Source: Geosiphon pyriformis
Taxonomy: Eukaryota; Glomeromycota; Glomeromycetes; Archaeosporales; Geosiphonaceae
Reading direction: 5' to 3'
NCBI GenBank assembly: GCA_016748015.1
Contig: JAAOMT010000372.1
Span: 51,513-115,512, forward strand
Length of the DNA stretch: 64,000 bases
Shown: in pieces, positions 10,877 through 22,225 of the stretch
Layout: every line of letters starts with the position of its first letter
Position numbering within the stretch: the stretch's first letter is position 1
Notes under the pieces: generated by a model
What the model was told of the DNA's origin: nothing
Database searches by the model: none
What the model saw: the letters and a program-made list of their open reading frames with translations, nothing else
Translations under genes and position numbers: made by a program

Positions 10877-13531
10877 TTACTGGATGGTAAGTCTAGAGAG
10901 AGCATCAGCGTTTTAATGATTTGCTCTTTTATGGTATTAAATATCATAGTCGAATTCATCCAAGTAGAGTATTTAGCAAGTTATTCATTTGTGTTCCAGC
11001 TTCTTTTTATTGCACAGCCAAACCAAGGCTTGATGATCTGTTACCACTAAGAATTTTGCACCAAAAAGATATTGCTCCCAGTAGCTAATAGCCCAAACTA
11101 TTGCTAGATATTCTTGTTCAATAACTGAATAATTTTTTTCTGCTGGTGTAAAAGATCTACTGGCATATGCTATGGCATGTTCTCTGCCATTTTCATCTTT
11201 CTGTGAAAGAACAGTACCAAGTCCATAGCCAGATGTATCAGTGTGTAGGATAAAAGGTTGGTCCAGATTAGGTTGCTTGAGAATTGGTTCAGTAACAAGT
11301 TTTTCCTTTAGAATTTTAAAAGCTTTTTGTTGATGAGTGCCCCAATAATAATTGACATTTTTCTTGAGTAGCTGATTAAAAGAAAAGACAATTTTGAAGA
11401 AATCCTTAATAAATTTGTGATAATAAGAGGAAAGAGCATAGTTTAGAAACATTTATTGGTTGTCTAATGTTCTGGATTTTTTCAACTTTAGCTGGATTAG
11501 GGAAAATTCTATCTTTTGTAATAAGATAACCAAGAAACTGAATGGATTGGTGTCCAAAGAAAAATTTGATTGGGTTGATCTTAAGACCAACATTTCTGAG
11601 CAGGTCAAAAATCTTCTGTAAATGTTCAAGGTGTTCATTCCAGGTTTTTGAATATACCATTATGTCATCCAAGTAAACCAGAACAAAGTTTTTTTTTACT
11701 GATTCAAACACTTTATTCATTAGGTATTGAAAAGTAGGAAGAGCATTAGTGAGACCAAAAAACATAACTGTGAATTCATAGGTGCCATACTTGGTAATGA
11801 AAACAGTTTTTTTTCTGCTTTCTGGATCCATCTCTACTTGCCAGAATCCAATAATTAAGTTAATAGTTGAGAAGAAAGCAGCACCATTGAATTTATCTAG
11901 CATTGCATCAATTATGGGGAGTAAGTACATGTCTCTTATAATGATAGCATTTAATTGACAGTAGTCAACACAAAAGTGTAGGGTTCCACCTTTCTTGAAT
12001 ATCATTATAACTGGGAAAGCCCATTTACTCTTGGTTTCTTGTATGAATCCAAGATCTTTTATTTGGTTTATCTCTTTCTTGATAAACTTATCATTATGTC
12101 AATTGGATTGATAAAGCTTCAAATAGATGGAGTAAGTTTCTTTGGTAGTGATAGTGTGTTGTATTACATGGATTCGTTTAGAAGTATTATTTTCTTTTGA
12201 GATAACTGGGCTATTTCTAGCCAACAAATTTTTAATGTCCACTTTTCTTTTTTCAGAGGAAGGTTTTCTTTGTTTTACAACTAGTGATTGGATTTCAGAT
12301 GGTTCATTTTCAAAGGACTTCTGAATTTCTTTTAGTTTTTCTCTGAGTATCAAACTAATTGGCTCCCAATCTTTGTAATAGATTAGGCAGGACTTGTATT
12401 TGTCACTAGGAGAATATAAAAATTTATTGCACCAGCACCTGGCACAAAGACTATACTACCAATAGCTGTATTTGGCTTTTTTGCCAGATTTTCTGTTAAA
12501 GGTTCTTCTGAGAATATTATAGTAGGGCCAGCAGATTAGCTTGCCATTTACCATAATTCTTCTTTGTTAGCTTTAACATTGTCCAGTGGCTTGCCATTAT
12601 TGGTAAAGATGATATAAGTAAGTTCAGCAGTTTCTTCTTAATCTTTATTATCTAATTTATCTAATCATTTTTCTTCTTGGTTCTGTTTGATTGCTGGAGG
12701 AGTTGTCCAATGATGGTATTTAATCACAATGGGTTTTTCACTACATCTGATGATTAGCTCACAAAGTTCATAGTCAAGTAGTGCTTTGGCTTTCTTAAGC
12801 CACTTATTACCAACAATAATGGTATATTCTTTTGCTTCAGATATTTCCATATCTGTTTCAATGCTAATACCATTGATACAGACAGGAATAGCTTTGGCTA
12901 TGCCCAGGCCTTTCTTCTTGTTACCATGTATATTGGTTATTGGTCTTGTGGAAGGCTTATCAATTTTTCTGCCAATTGCTTCAAGAAAGTGTTTGGTAAT
13001 TACACTAACAGATGATCTACTGTCTAGAATTAGATCAATAAAGTAACCAGCCACTTGGGCTTTACAAATCAAAGGAATAACATTGCTGTTATTAGCAAGT
13101 CCAGCTTGGCAAGGGTGTTTGTTGGTTTTTGGTGTCTTTTTCTTTGGTATTAAAAATTTGCAAAGATCTTTTCTGAACTGTAGATGAGTCATTAATTGGC
13201 CAAATGTAATATAAGCTGGGGTTTCTATGAGATTTTTAACAACAGAATAGGGTCTAGATTTTTGTACAATTTCTGGAGATTTCAACTTTGGAAGATTTTT
13301 AAAAACTTTGGCTTTTGGTGGCTTATTGTTATCAACAGTTGATTTGGATGCTTTATTTGGATCCAGAACAAAATCAACCTTGGCTTTTTTTTTCTTTTTT
13401 GTTAATTCAGAGGTGTTGATTGCTAATTCATCCATATTATGGTTATCATCAGTTAGATTAAAAGCATAAAAGGGGTTTTCTTCTGGTTGGCTTGCACTCT
13501 TACCTTTTGGAGGTGCACCTACTAGTTTAAA
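10877..13531 (-). pseudogene. Protease-RT-RNase H ORF of element B
   Basis: Open from the heptamer through 12665: a linker with KKKKKAKVDFVLD, then aspartic protease with the active-site loop LILDSRSSVSVI, so Gly of DSG is Arg. Then come a Cys-rich patch (C-A-R-C-W-C-N near 12430), a linker, and RT (12005-11406) with FCVDYCQLNA, FFGLTNALPTFQ and VYLDDIMVYS. An 11-bp deletion near 11415, compared with A, shifts the frame. RNase H continues in the new frame (11452-10985) with DTSGYGLGTVLSQ and DHQALVWL. The ORF ends at TAA 10877-10879 after SRLTIQ, before the separate integrase. No dUTPase. Confidence 0.88.
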
Positions 13532-15081
13532 GGCTGATAAACAGTAGATTCAACTAAGAGATTCTCTCCAAAGAAATTGATGTTGACATGATTAGATCTT
13601 TGATTAGAAACATTATTATTGTTGGGTCTGTTATTCTGAGTGTTATTATTTTTAGGAGCTGGAGAGAGCAATGGAGGATTGTTACAGTCTCTGGAAAAGT
13701 ATCCAGTTAGTCTACAGCAATAACACACAAGTAGGCCACAATTTTGTTGTCTTTGATATTGTGATTGTTGGGGCTGGTTAAAGTAAGATTCAAATCTGGG
13801 TTTTTGGAGTTGCTGGTTGTTTCTGACTGCTTGGATTAATGGTTCTAATAGCCGAACAAGGTTAACAGTAAGTTTGTCTATTAATTGTTTATTAGGGTCT
13901 TGAGTATAAGTGGCAAAAAAGATAGCAGCCATTTGTAAAGCTGGAACCATGACAGAAGCAGGAGCAAAAACTGGAAGAGTAGATCCTAGGTGTATTCTTT
14001 GGTTGTCTTTTATTCTCTGAGCAAGTTCAATGGCCATGTCCATTATGGGATTATCTTTCAGAGCCAGGAGGGGCCAAAAAACATATAAGAGGTCAGTTCT
14101 CAATCCTTTTGTGAAGGAATAAATCTTTTGCTCTTCTGTCCAATTTCTATTAAAGTCTATATGCTTAATTAGTTTTCTAATGGCTTTAACATATTCAGTT
14201 ACTATTTTTTCTGGGCCTTGGATTCTTCTTTCCAACTCCATGCGCCATTTGGATATCAAGATAGGAGTTTTAAATTTTGTTTCAAACTGGGTAGTGAAAA
14301 AGGTGTTATCTTCTCCAGCATTTGCTGATATTCATCTAATGATTCTTTGCTGAGCATTGGCATTGGTTTCTTGTAAAAACCAAGTAGTAGGAGAGCCTTG
14401 GAGGTAGCCACCCAATGATTTGGAACTTGTATTCATTATCATATTGGTTTGCTGTGGCAGCTCTCTCAAAATCATTCAATCATTTAATTACTCAATTGGA
14501 TCTTGGACATTACCTCTGAATAATGGTAATAAGATGTTGTTTCTTCACTCTAAAGCAGTCTGTATATTTTGGAGAATGATCAGAATGTTTTGTTGTAGAG
14601 AGTCTTGAGCCATTGATTCAGATGTAACTGTTTGTGTAGAGTGTTCTGATTTACTTGAAAAGAGATCAAAAATAGAAGCAGTTTGATAGCTTTTTTCTTC
14701 TGTTTTAAGAGAAGTTTTAGTTGATTGATGGGCAGCAATCCAAATGTGGATTTGATGATTCAAATATTCAAAATCAGAGGGCTGTTGTTCAAAGATTGTT
14801 GAGTATAAAAGTTGATTAATGCTGTTGTTTTTTTCTTTAAAGTTGTCTTTAAGATAAGCTTGGTTAAAGTAATAAGTTGTATAGACTGTATAGGTTTCAG
14901 TTAAATGCTTATTTAAGAATCAGTTCCAAAAGTCTTGGAATTGTCTGCTGAATTGTTCTTCAATGGAGAAGCAAATTAAGCAGGAGGGCAAAGGATTGAG
15001 TTCAATAAAGTCTAGATCGTTTTTGTTATGTGCTTCAAAGTATTCTTCTGATTGTTGTGGCAGATATGAATAATTATCCAT
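13522..15081 (-). pseudogene. gag of element B (structural protein)
   Basis: Starts at ATG 15081 (M-D-N-Y-S-Y-L-P-Q-Q). An N-terminal helical domain runs to about LNHQIHIWIAAHQ (14763-14720), followed by the capsid-like region (LQNIQTALE; DFERATANQYDNEYKFQIIGW). The open C-terminal half (14259-13522) has MELERRIQGPEKIVTEYVKAIRKLIK and a Gln/Asn-rich linker. The zinc knuckle is C-YC-C-RLTG-Y-FSRD-C, in which the His is replaced by Tyr. A stop, a frameshift and TGG-to-TAG changes in the middle break it. The last codons overlap the frameshift heptamer. Confidence 0.85.
13525..13531 (-). other. Putative -1 ribosomal frameshift heptamer (UUUAAAC), element B
   Basis: Gag frame CCT TTA AAC TAG: the slippery U-UUA-AAC is immediately followed by the gag stop, and the -1 frame reads CTA GTA GGT GCA CCT straight into the open protease frame. 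A short GGTGCACC palindrome lies 3-10 nt downstream; I cannot tell whether a pseudoknot forms. Confidence 0.8.
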
Positions 15082-15109
15082 ACAATAGAAAACAAAGTGG
15101 ATTTTGACA

Positions 15110-15133
15110 ACCTTATAGGAAGCACCACTTTTA
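15110..15133 (-). other. Primer-binding-site region, element B
   Basis: Minus-strand TAAAAGTGGTGCTTCCTATA directly inside the 5' LTR, matching the A copy except for two G-to-A type changes. tRNA identity not determined. Confidence 0.55.
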
Positions 15134-15645
15134 TGTTACGAGTTGGAGTAACAAGCTAACAGATAGCAAGAGAAAACAAGATTATAGAATGATGAAAAGA
15201 ATCAAAGGGAATTCAACCTTAAAGAGTGAATTGAATAAGTATGGATTCAATGTATAAGATCAGTCTCATAAAATATCTCAGTTACTATACTTTTCAAAGA
15301 TAACTGGGGAATCTGAAGATAGAAAGATAGTCCATACTGTCAACAAATAATCACACCTAATATAATTCTATGCCTTACATTAGCACTTTTAAAATTCAAT
15401 ATTAGGTATCAGATATACTCTTCAGTCACATTTTTATTCAATAATCTTCAAATGCTGCAATTACATGTTTCAGAAAAAGAGTAAAAAATAACCAACAAGT
15501 AATCTTTTATCCCAAAATGTTTAGATACTTAAAGATAGGAAAAGGAAAATTAGTGATAAGAGAATGATTGAGATAAAAGTTGTTATTTTATTTTATTTTA
15601 TTTTTTGATTCTTACATATTTTTCTACAGCTAAGAAATTTATCAC

Positions 15646-15652
15646 TTATATA
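15646..15652 (-). promoter_or_regulatory. TATA box of the element B 5' LTR
   Basis: Minus strand GCTATATAAGTG, directly downstream of the 12-bp tandem array and conserved in all four family 1 LTRs. Transcription of the element would start a few tens of bases downstream on the minus strand. Confidence 0.6.
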
Positions 15653-15665
15653 GCTATCAAAAGTA

Positions 15666-15749
15666 GTCAATAATCAAGTCAATGATCAGATCAATGATCA
15701 GGTCAATGATTAGGTTAACGATCAGATTATTGATCAGATCAATAATTAC
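15666..15749 (+). repeat. Seven-unit 12-bp tandem array in the LTR of B
   Basis: Seven degenerate 12-bp units (GTCAATGATCAG type, TGATCA cores) fill 84 bp exactly. The partner LTR has three units (8710-8745) and A's LTRs have two. The array lies 13 bp from the TATA box, on its upstream side. Confidence 0.9.
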
Positions 15750-15840
15750 TTTTTAAAAATAGAGTGGCTAATTTATATGACATCAGTGGCTAATACATGT
15801 GATAATTAATAAAAAATATAAGTTTCAACCATAATAATAT

Positions 15841-17095
15841 AATACCAATAAAACAAAAAGCATATTAAATATTATCTGCCAGTTATGAGATCATTTATCA
15901 AAAAATTAACCATATATTAGACAATAAATTAATTCAACTATTAATGAGTTCATAATTATTATCAGTAATACTTATTTAAAAAAAAATAAAAAGATTCACT
16001 TTTGTGTAAATTTTAAAAAACTTAACAGTATTACTTATAAAAACAGCTATTTAACTTCATAAATTCAAAAATTATTTGATGTTTTTAAAGGAAAGAAATA
16101 GTTTTTTATATTAAACTTAGATAGTAATTACTGGCAAATAGCTATAAATTCAGCTAACAAGAAAAAGGCAGCATTTACTACCAAAAAAAAAACTTTGAAT
16201 TTAATGTTATGTTTTTCAGCTTAACCAATATTCCAGCCACTTTTCAACAACTAATGAAAATTGTACATACTAGATTATTATAAAAATCAGTAGTAGTTTA
16301 TTTAGATAATACCAATATGTTCTTTAAAACATTTAATAATTATTTTTACCATCTTTAACAAGTGTTTAAAAGATTAATAAAAGCTGAAATAAAGCTAAAT
16401 GCAACCAAATGTTTCTTTGAAAAAACTAAATTTAAGTTTTTGGAACATATTATGAGCAAAAACAGCATTAAAACAGATCCAAACAAAATTGAAATAATTA
16501 AGAACTTTCTAGTACTAACAAACTTAACAGAACTAAAAGCATTTTTGGGATTTGTTAAATACTATTACTGCTTTATTCAAAACTTTTTCAAACTGGCTCA
16601 ACTACTTTACCAGTTCTAAGCTAAGAATACTAAATACAAATAGATTAAAAACCAACAAAAAACTTTTGACATACTGTGAAAAAAGCTTATTTAAACTCCA
16701 ATATTAATTTATTCAAATTATAGCAAACCATTTATTATTATTACTAATACATTAGACCAAGTATTGAAAGCTGTGCTATTACAAAAAAAAACAGATAAAC
16801 AAAAACATCCAGTAGTATATGTCAACCAAAGTTTAAGTCTAGCTAAAAAAAACTATAAAATTCTAACACTAAAATATTTAGCTATTTATTGGATTATTAT
16901 AAAATAGAAAAAATACTTGAGTCAAAAGTTTGAAGTATATACTAATTACAAGAAATTAACATCAATATAGAAACAAAAATTTGAAGATAATTGTCATACA
17001 AGATGAAAAATAAAACTCTTATTATTTAATTATACTGTACACTATAAAAAGAAAAAAAAAATGCTAATGGTTTGTCACAAATAATACAAATTTAA
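15841..17095 (+). pseudogene. RT-RNase H remnant of element C
   Basis: Recognisable fragments in order: KIHFCVNFKKLNSITYKN-like at 15990-16040, LDSNYWQIAINSANKKKAAF at 16118-16180, YLDNTNMFF at about 16298-16325, LKLNATKCFF, KFLEHIMSKN and KAFLGFVKYYY (open 16362-16619). RNase H traces follow (LDQVLKAVLLQK near 16750, then VYTNYKKLTSI near 16940). A TAA at 17093-17095 sits exactly where D ends its RNase H frame, so that stop predates most of the decay or arose twice. Confidence 0.85.
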
Positions 17096-17124
17096 AAACA
17101 TTTTAACCCAAAATATAACAAAAA

Positions 17125-18480
17125 ATAAATACACAAAAATATCAACAACTCTAATATTATATTAATATTTAATAGTTTAAGGAGAAATTAGCTCAAAAAA
17201 AACAAAACTACATAAAACAACAATTAAAATATTTTATTATTTACCAAAATATATTATATTAAAAAAACAGAAAAGATTCAGATCAACCACTTAGAGTAAT
17301 CACAAAACCAAAAAAAGAAATAATATTGTTCAACATATACTCAGATTCAACTACAGAACATTTTTATAAAAAAGCAATCATGAAAAAAACCAGAAAAAGA
17401 TACTGTTTACTATTAATATATTCAGATATTATCTAATATATTCAAAGTTATAATACTTGTCAAAGAAGAAGAAAAACAAGATCCAGTAAATTATTAAAAC
17501 CAATTAAAGTGAGACAACTATTTAATTAAATTAAAATTGACTTAATCAGATTATTAACAATAACCAGTAAAAACAACTAATATATAGTAATAGCTATAGA
17601 CTATTTATAAAATAGCCAGAAATTAAAACAATTCAAAGAGCAGATACAGAATCTGTAGCAAAATTCATATACCAAGATTTGATTTGTTAACACAGATGTT
17701 TAAAAAAATTGTTATTAGACCAAAAAACTTACTTTGTAAATAAAACATTAACAGAATTAAGTTAAAGATTTGAAATTAAAAAACCATTATTATTATCATA
17801 TTATCTACAGACCAATGGCTTAGTTAAAAAGTTTAATAAAACATTGTGTGAAACAATAGCCAAGATTAACCAAAAAAACCAGAATAAATAGGATTTGTTT
17901 ATATTATCAATATTATTTGCTTATTGAACAATAAAACAAGATACTATACAAGCAATACTATTTGAATTAGTTTATGATAAAACAGCAATATTATTAGTTA
18001 AAATAAAATTCAATATATATTTAGTTAAACCAATAACAAAAACCAACTTTTAAAAATGTTGCTAAAAAGAACATATGACTTAATAAAAACTCTAAAGAAC
18101 AAAAGACAAAAAGCAGTTAATAACATATAAAAGTTACAAAAAAAACAAAAAAAATGACATAATAACTAGTTATTAGATAAACCAGCTAAATTCAAGATTA
18201 AAAACAAAATACTCTTATATTATACCAAAGCAGAAAAAAATAGAGTGAAAAATTTAATCTCAAATAAAATGGTTCATTTTACATTAAAGAAATTTTGGAA
18301 AATAGAGCATATAAATTAAAATAGAATAACAAAATCTTAGTTAAAACAACACATAGTAATCAAATAAAATTATATTACAATATAGTATTATTATTAACCA
18401 ATAATATTCTATGACTAAAAATATAATGAATACTAGTTCAACTAAATAAAATTTTATGAGATCTAAAAGCAATCATAATT
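17125..18480 (+). pseudogene. Integrase remnant of element C
   Basis: Collinear with D integrase. Its start is ATA at 17125, where D has ATG, followed by codons for N-T-Q-K-Y-Q-Q. Here the D stop codon after MNIQKY is still CAA, showing that stop in D is a recent C-to-T change. Traces of the zinc region (EHFYKKAIMKKTRK, then C-QRRRKTR near 17460), KIDLIRLLTI, LLLDQKTYFVNK and LVKKFNKTLCETIAK are readable between stops. Non-functional. Confidence 0.8.
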
Positions 18481-18499
18481 AATGACACAAACACATTAA

Positions 18500-19195
18500 A
18501 TTAATTTACCAGAACAGTATATAAAAAACATAAGATATACAATAAAAAGCAACAATAAAAGATAGAAATTTCAGACTATATTTACATAATGACACAACAC
18601 TTGTTTTAAGTTATAAATTAAAAACAATTAAACATGAAAATCATTATCAATTATCAAAATATTTGTTATAAAAACACAAAAAGAGAAAAAAAACAAAAAT
18701 TACCTTATATTAATGACCAAAAAACCAAATAAAGTACTGATTAGATAAGATTATAGAAAAAATAAAGAACACTTTTAGAAAAATACCAATAACTGTTTCA
18801 ATAAAAAAACTAACAAAAAAAATTAAAAGCTATAGATAAAACAACTTTCAATATCATATTGTTATTATCAATTAGGACAAAAACTGAATATTTAGGAATT
18901 ATATATTAATAAATTTAAAAAAAAATATTTAATTAAGAAATAATACAACAGATTAAAAATTTATCAGAAAAAAAACAAATTCTATACTATATATTAAGAC
19001 AATTTACTAATTACACATCATATTTTAAGATTATCTAAAAATATTACTACATATAAAAATAAAAACAATAACTATTAACCAGTGAAAAAGAATAAACAAC
19101 TCATAATTTAAAGACATAAAAACTAAAATCAAACAAATAATATTAAAAAGAAAAGTAATAAACTTAATTCAAAATAAAAATTTAAAAAAAGCTTA
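18500..19195 (+). pseudogene. ORF3 remnant of element C
   Basis: Follows the integrase tail as in D, with fragments matching the D ORF3 (for example TLIIKTINIKNI-like, YCYQLGQKLNI near 18850-18890, then the FTNYTSYFKIIXKYYYI-like end). Heavily interrupted. It is useful because it shows the extra ORF was already present in the oldest family 2 copy. Confidence 0.5.
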
Positions 19196-19214
19196 ATATT
19201 AAAGGAAAAAATAA

Positions 19215-19979
19215 TATTACTTATAGAAAAGAGTACAAGAAAGAAGTAAAAAAAACAGATAATAAAAATAGGCCAATAGAAAAATAATATTTAGCAATGA
19301 ACTCATTGTTAAAAAATCATGACACATTGTTTAAAAATATGTGAAATTTCATATAATAAGAATTATATATATATAGCAAAAGTATTAGAAGCAAAAAAAA
19401 CAAATTAGTTTAAAACAACAATATTTTTTATTTTAAAAGATAGTTTTCTATAATTTAAGTAAAATTATATTAATATTAATAAAATTATTTATTATTATCC
19501 AATTCATATTATCATTACTTGATTAAAAAATATTAATTATTTTCATATTATCAACACTTTATGTTAATAAAATTCAATATTTAATTATATTGAACCAATA
19601 ACTTTTGATTATAGTTATTAACAAAATACTAATTTTTTATTTTTTTTTAATTTGTTTTCTTTGTTGTTTATTAATTAATTAAAAAGATTAAGTACTAAGC
19701 TATTAATATTAAAAATAGTCTGGTAAAAGACTTAAGAACAAAAGTAGAAAACTTAAAGATAACTTATCAAAAGGGCATAATTGCCAGAATAAATTAGTTA
19801 TTACACTAAAAAAAAATTCATAAAAAAAATTATTAATTAAATCTTTGTTTATTATACAAAAAACTCAACAAAAACCTTCAAACTCTAAAACCTTTAGAAA
19901 ATATTACTATTTACAGCTATTGAGCACCAAGTTATAAGTTTGTTATTTGTTCTAATACTCTAAATAATTATTTGTAATA
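19215..19979 (+). repeat. 3' LTR of element C
   Basis: 765 bp, from TATTACTTATAG (was TGTTACTCATAG) to TTTGTAATA (was CCTGTAACA). It aligns to D's LTRs through the conserved segment ATTATCAACACTTTATGTTA near 19546-19565, but has lost most of the GGAATTCC-rich array. Confidence 0.85.
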
Positions 19980-21089
19980 TTAGATAAAAACTCTTTAAAA
20001 AACTCATTTTAAAAAAATACTCTTCATAATTCTTAAACTCATTTCCTTTACAACCAAACTTTTAGGCCACTTGAAAATCTGAACTTGAATTCAAGTTTGA
20101 ATATAACCTAAAAAACAGAGTACCAAAAAAAAAAATTTTTCAAGCAAATTAGAACTAAAATTTATAACTCTTTCTGTTTAAATATCTGTAAATCTTCAAA
20201 AAATAGCCACATTTTATATTGCAAAATTGACCAATTTTACTAAAAAAGAAAAAAAAGATGCTTATATTTGGATTGAAAAAGCACAAAAAACAATCCTAAT
20301 AAATAATTGGAATAAAATCTGTAGTCTTTAAATTTTACTATTTTTTTTAAAAAACACAACTAACTTTTGATATTAGAATTTGGATTCCAAACTTAATATT
20401 TTTGTACAGTTTTAAGATGTATTCTTAGAATATTTCTGTAATTTTAATACTATTATTAAACTTTAAAATAAATTCAGTACTATTAAACAACAGTCTAATA
20501 AAATAATAATTAAATATTTTGGTAGATTTAATTATGTTTTATAATAGATTAAAGCCATAAAAAACAACTATTACACAGTTTTTCAGATCTTTAATTAGTT
20601 TATAAAAAGTATTCTAGAATAAATAAAATCACAACACTTAGAAGATCTACTCCAAGCTGTTATATTAGCTTAAAATATTGAGTTAGCTAAAAAAAAAGCT
20701 AATCACAATAAAATAATAAACTTGGTAATAATACCAAAAACTGAAAAACAAAATTACTTAACTCAAAGAAAAATTATCTTAGAAAATAAAAAGTTATCTT
20801 GCCAATACCAAGCTCCAAATACCAAATTAATATTAACTACTATAACAGTAAAACCAAATATTTTTTCAAAATTGTGGCTATTAAAACACAAATAGGAACC
20901 AACAAAATATATTAACATGTTTTTATTGTTAAAAGTATAAACATATCAAAGCCAAATACCAGTTATTGCAGTTTTATCAAAATTTGCAAAGAAACAATTC
21001 ATGAAATCTACTTTTTAATAATTAATACATAATATCTCAGAATTAATATTTAATACCAATTTTATATAGTACAAATCATTTATAATTAT
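19980..21089 (+). pseudogene. Element I, left part: decayed gag of family 2 type
   Basis: After C's LTR a gag frame is readable with stops: YIAKLTNFTKKEKKDAYIWI at about 20219-20275, NNWNKI, FFLKN, then IKYFGRFN, NNYYTVFQIFNXFI and LLQAVILA..ANHNKIINLVI (to about 20740). The closest match is D gag (NFTGEEDDA; NYFTASQIFNQFI; LQDAVTRTRD; ANHAQAVNLVM). The start of the region (19984-20200) and its end (20760-21089) have no clear counterpart. It is unclear whether this is one element with the part that follows. Confidence 0.6.
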
Positions 21090-22225
21090 CAAAAATATAG
21101 ATCACTATTTTTTTTGCTGCCCAAACTTCAGATCTCAATAAATAATTAATTGATAGACTTATAATCAATCTTGCCTGGCTATTAGAATTTTTGACACAAG
21201 CAGTAAAAGATAACCAACAACTACAAAGATTCAGATTTAAATCATATTTTAATTCATTTTAGCATTCATTTTATTAAAGACAGTAAAATTGTGGTCTATT
21301 TATATATTATTATTGTAACTTAACTGAACATTTCTTAAAAAATTGCAACAATTTTTCTTTACTCTTTCCAGTTTCTAGAAACAATAATATTTAGAATAAC
21401 AGACTTAATAATAATAACACCTCTAATTAAAGACCTAATTATGTCAACATTAATTTTTTTAAAGAGGATTCTTTAGTTAAAGCCACTGTTTATTAGCTTT
21501 TAAACTAGTAAACATATTTCCAAAAAGTGAAAGTACAAGCCAACCAAAAAAAAACCTTTTTTATGCTTTTAATCTAATTGATGATGATCATAATATGGAT
21601 AAACTGACTATTAATCTCTCTAACTTAACAAGAAAGAAAAAAAACAAAGATTGATTTCATCTTAAATCTCAATAAAGTTTTTACATCAACTGTTAATAAT
21701 AATAAGCCACCAAAAGCAAAAATTTTCAAGAACTCTCTAAAGTTAAAACTCTCAAAAATCATACAAAAATTTGATCTCTATTCTGTTATTAAAGGTTTTA
21801 TAAAAACACCAGCTCATATTATCTTTGGCCAGTTAATAACTCATTTACAGTCCAGAAAAAATCTTTACAAATTATTAATTCCAAAAAAAACACACCAAAA
21901 ACCAACAAATGTTTTTATCAAACTAGACTTGCTAACAATAACAATATTATTTCTCTAATTTGTAAAGCACAAATGGCTGGTTATTTTATTAATTTAATCC
22001 TAGACAGTAAATTATCTGTTAGTATTATCACCAAACATTTTCTAAAAATTATTGGTAAAAAAATTAATAAATTTTTAATTAAACCAATAACCAATGTGTA
22101 TGGCAACAAAAAAAAAACTTAATATAACTAAAACTGTTTTTGTTTACATTAATAACATCAACATTAAAACTAACATGAAGATTTCTAAAGCAAAAAAATA
22201 CACTATTATTATTGGCAATGAATGG
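21090..22225 (+). pseudogene. Element I, right part: decayed family 1 gag C-terminus and protease
   Basis: From about 21112 the frame matches A and B gag (FFAAQTSDLNK, LIDRLIINLAWLLE, TQAVKDNQQLQRF). It continues with a zinc knuckle C-YYC-NLTE-H-FLKN-C at about 21308-21352 and the Asn-rich linker to VNINFFKEDS. The frameshift heptamer is at 21499-21505. The -1 frame runs into the protease region, with LILDSKLSVSIITKHFL near 22000 and ending at IIIGNEW, where G inserts at 22226. The right remainder is outside the window. Mostly C-to-T and G-to-A decay. Confidence 0.85.
21499..21505 (+). other. Frameshift heptamer remnant (UUUAAAC), element I
   Basis: CTT TTA AAC TAG TAA in the gag frame, with the -1 frame open into the protease linker. 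It is intact despite the heavy decay around it, and in the same phase as in A and B. Confidence 0.65.

Larger units (their letters stand above)
8178..15836 (-). mobile_element. Element B: complete family 1 Ty3/Gypsy retrotransposon, minus strand
   Basis: 7659 bp with two LTRs (8178-8832 and 15134-15836), a polypurine tract beside the 3' LTR and a primer-binding region beside the 5' LTR. The order is gag, -1 frameshift site, protease-RT-RNase H, separate integrase and ORF3. It is inserted in C and flanked by ATAT. The body is close to A and gives the best view of family 1. Several single stops, an 11-bp deletion in RT and an altered protease active site mean it cannot move by itself. Confidence 0.95.
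15134..15836 (-). repeat. 5' LTR of element B
   Basis: 703 bp, starting TGTTACG and ending CATAATA (decayed CATAACA). Nearly identical to 8178-8832 except for an expanded tandem array. Followed by the ATAT target duplication. Confidence 0.93.
15837..19979 (+). mobile_element. Element C, second segment: RT to 3' LTR (family 2, very decayed)
   Basis: Continues the element interrupted by B. It aligns collinearly with D from about 39090 to the end of D's 3' LTR, with RT, RNase H, integrase, ORF3 and an LTR at 19215-19979. Divergence from D is dominated by C-to-T and G-to-A changes, and nearly every former Gln and Trp codon is a stop. The 4 bp after its LTR are TTAG; the matching flank is off-window. 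Confidence 0.9.

Noticed and set aside
15666-15749. CRISPR-like array
   Set aside because: Twelve-bp contiguous degenerate units without spacers, inside an LTR of a eukaryotic retrotransposon.
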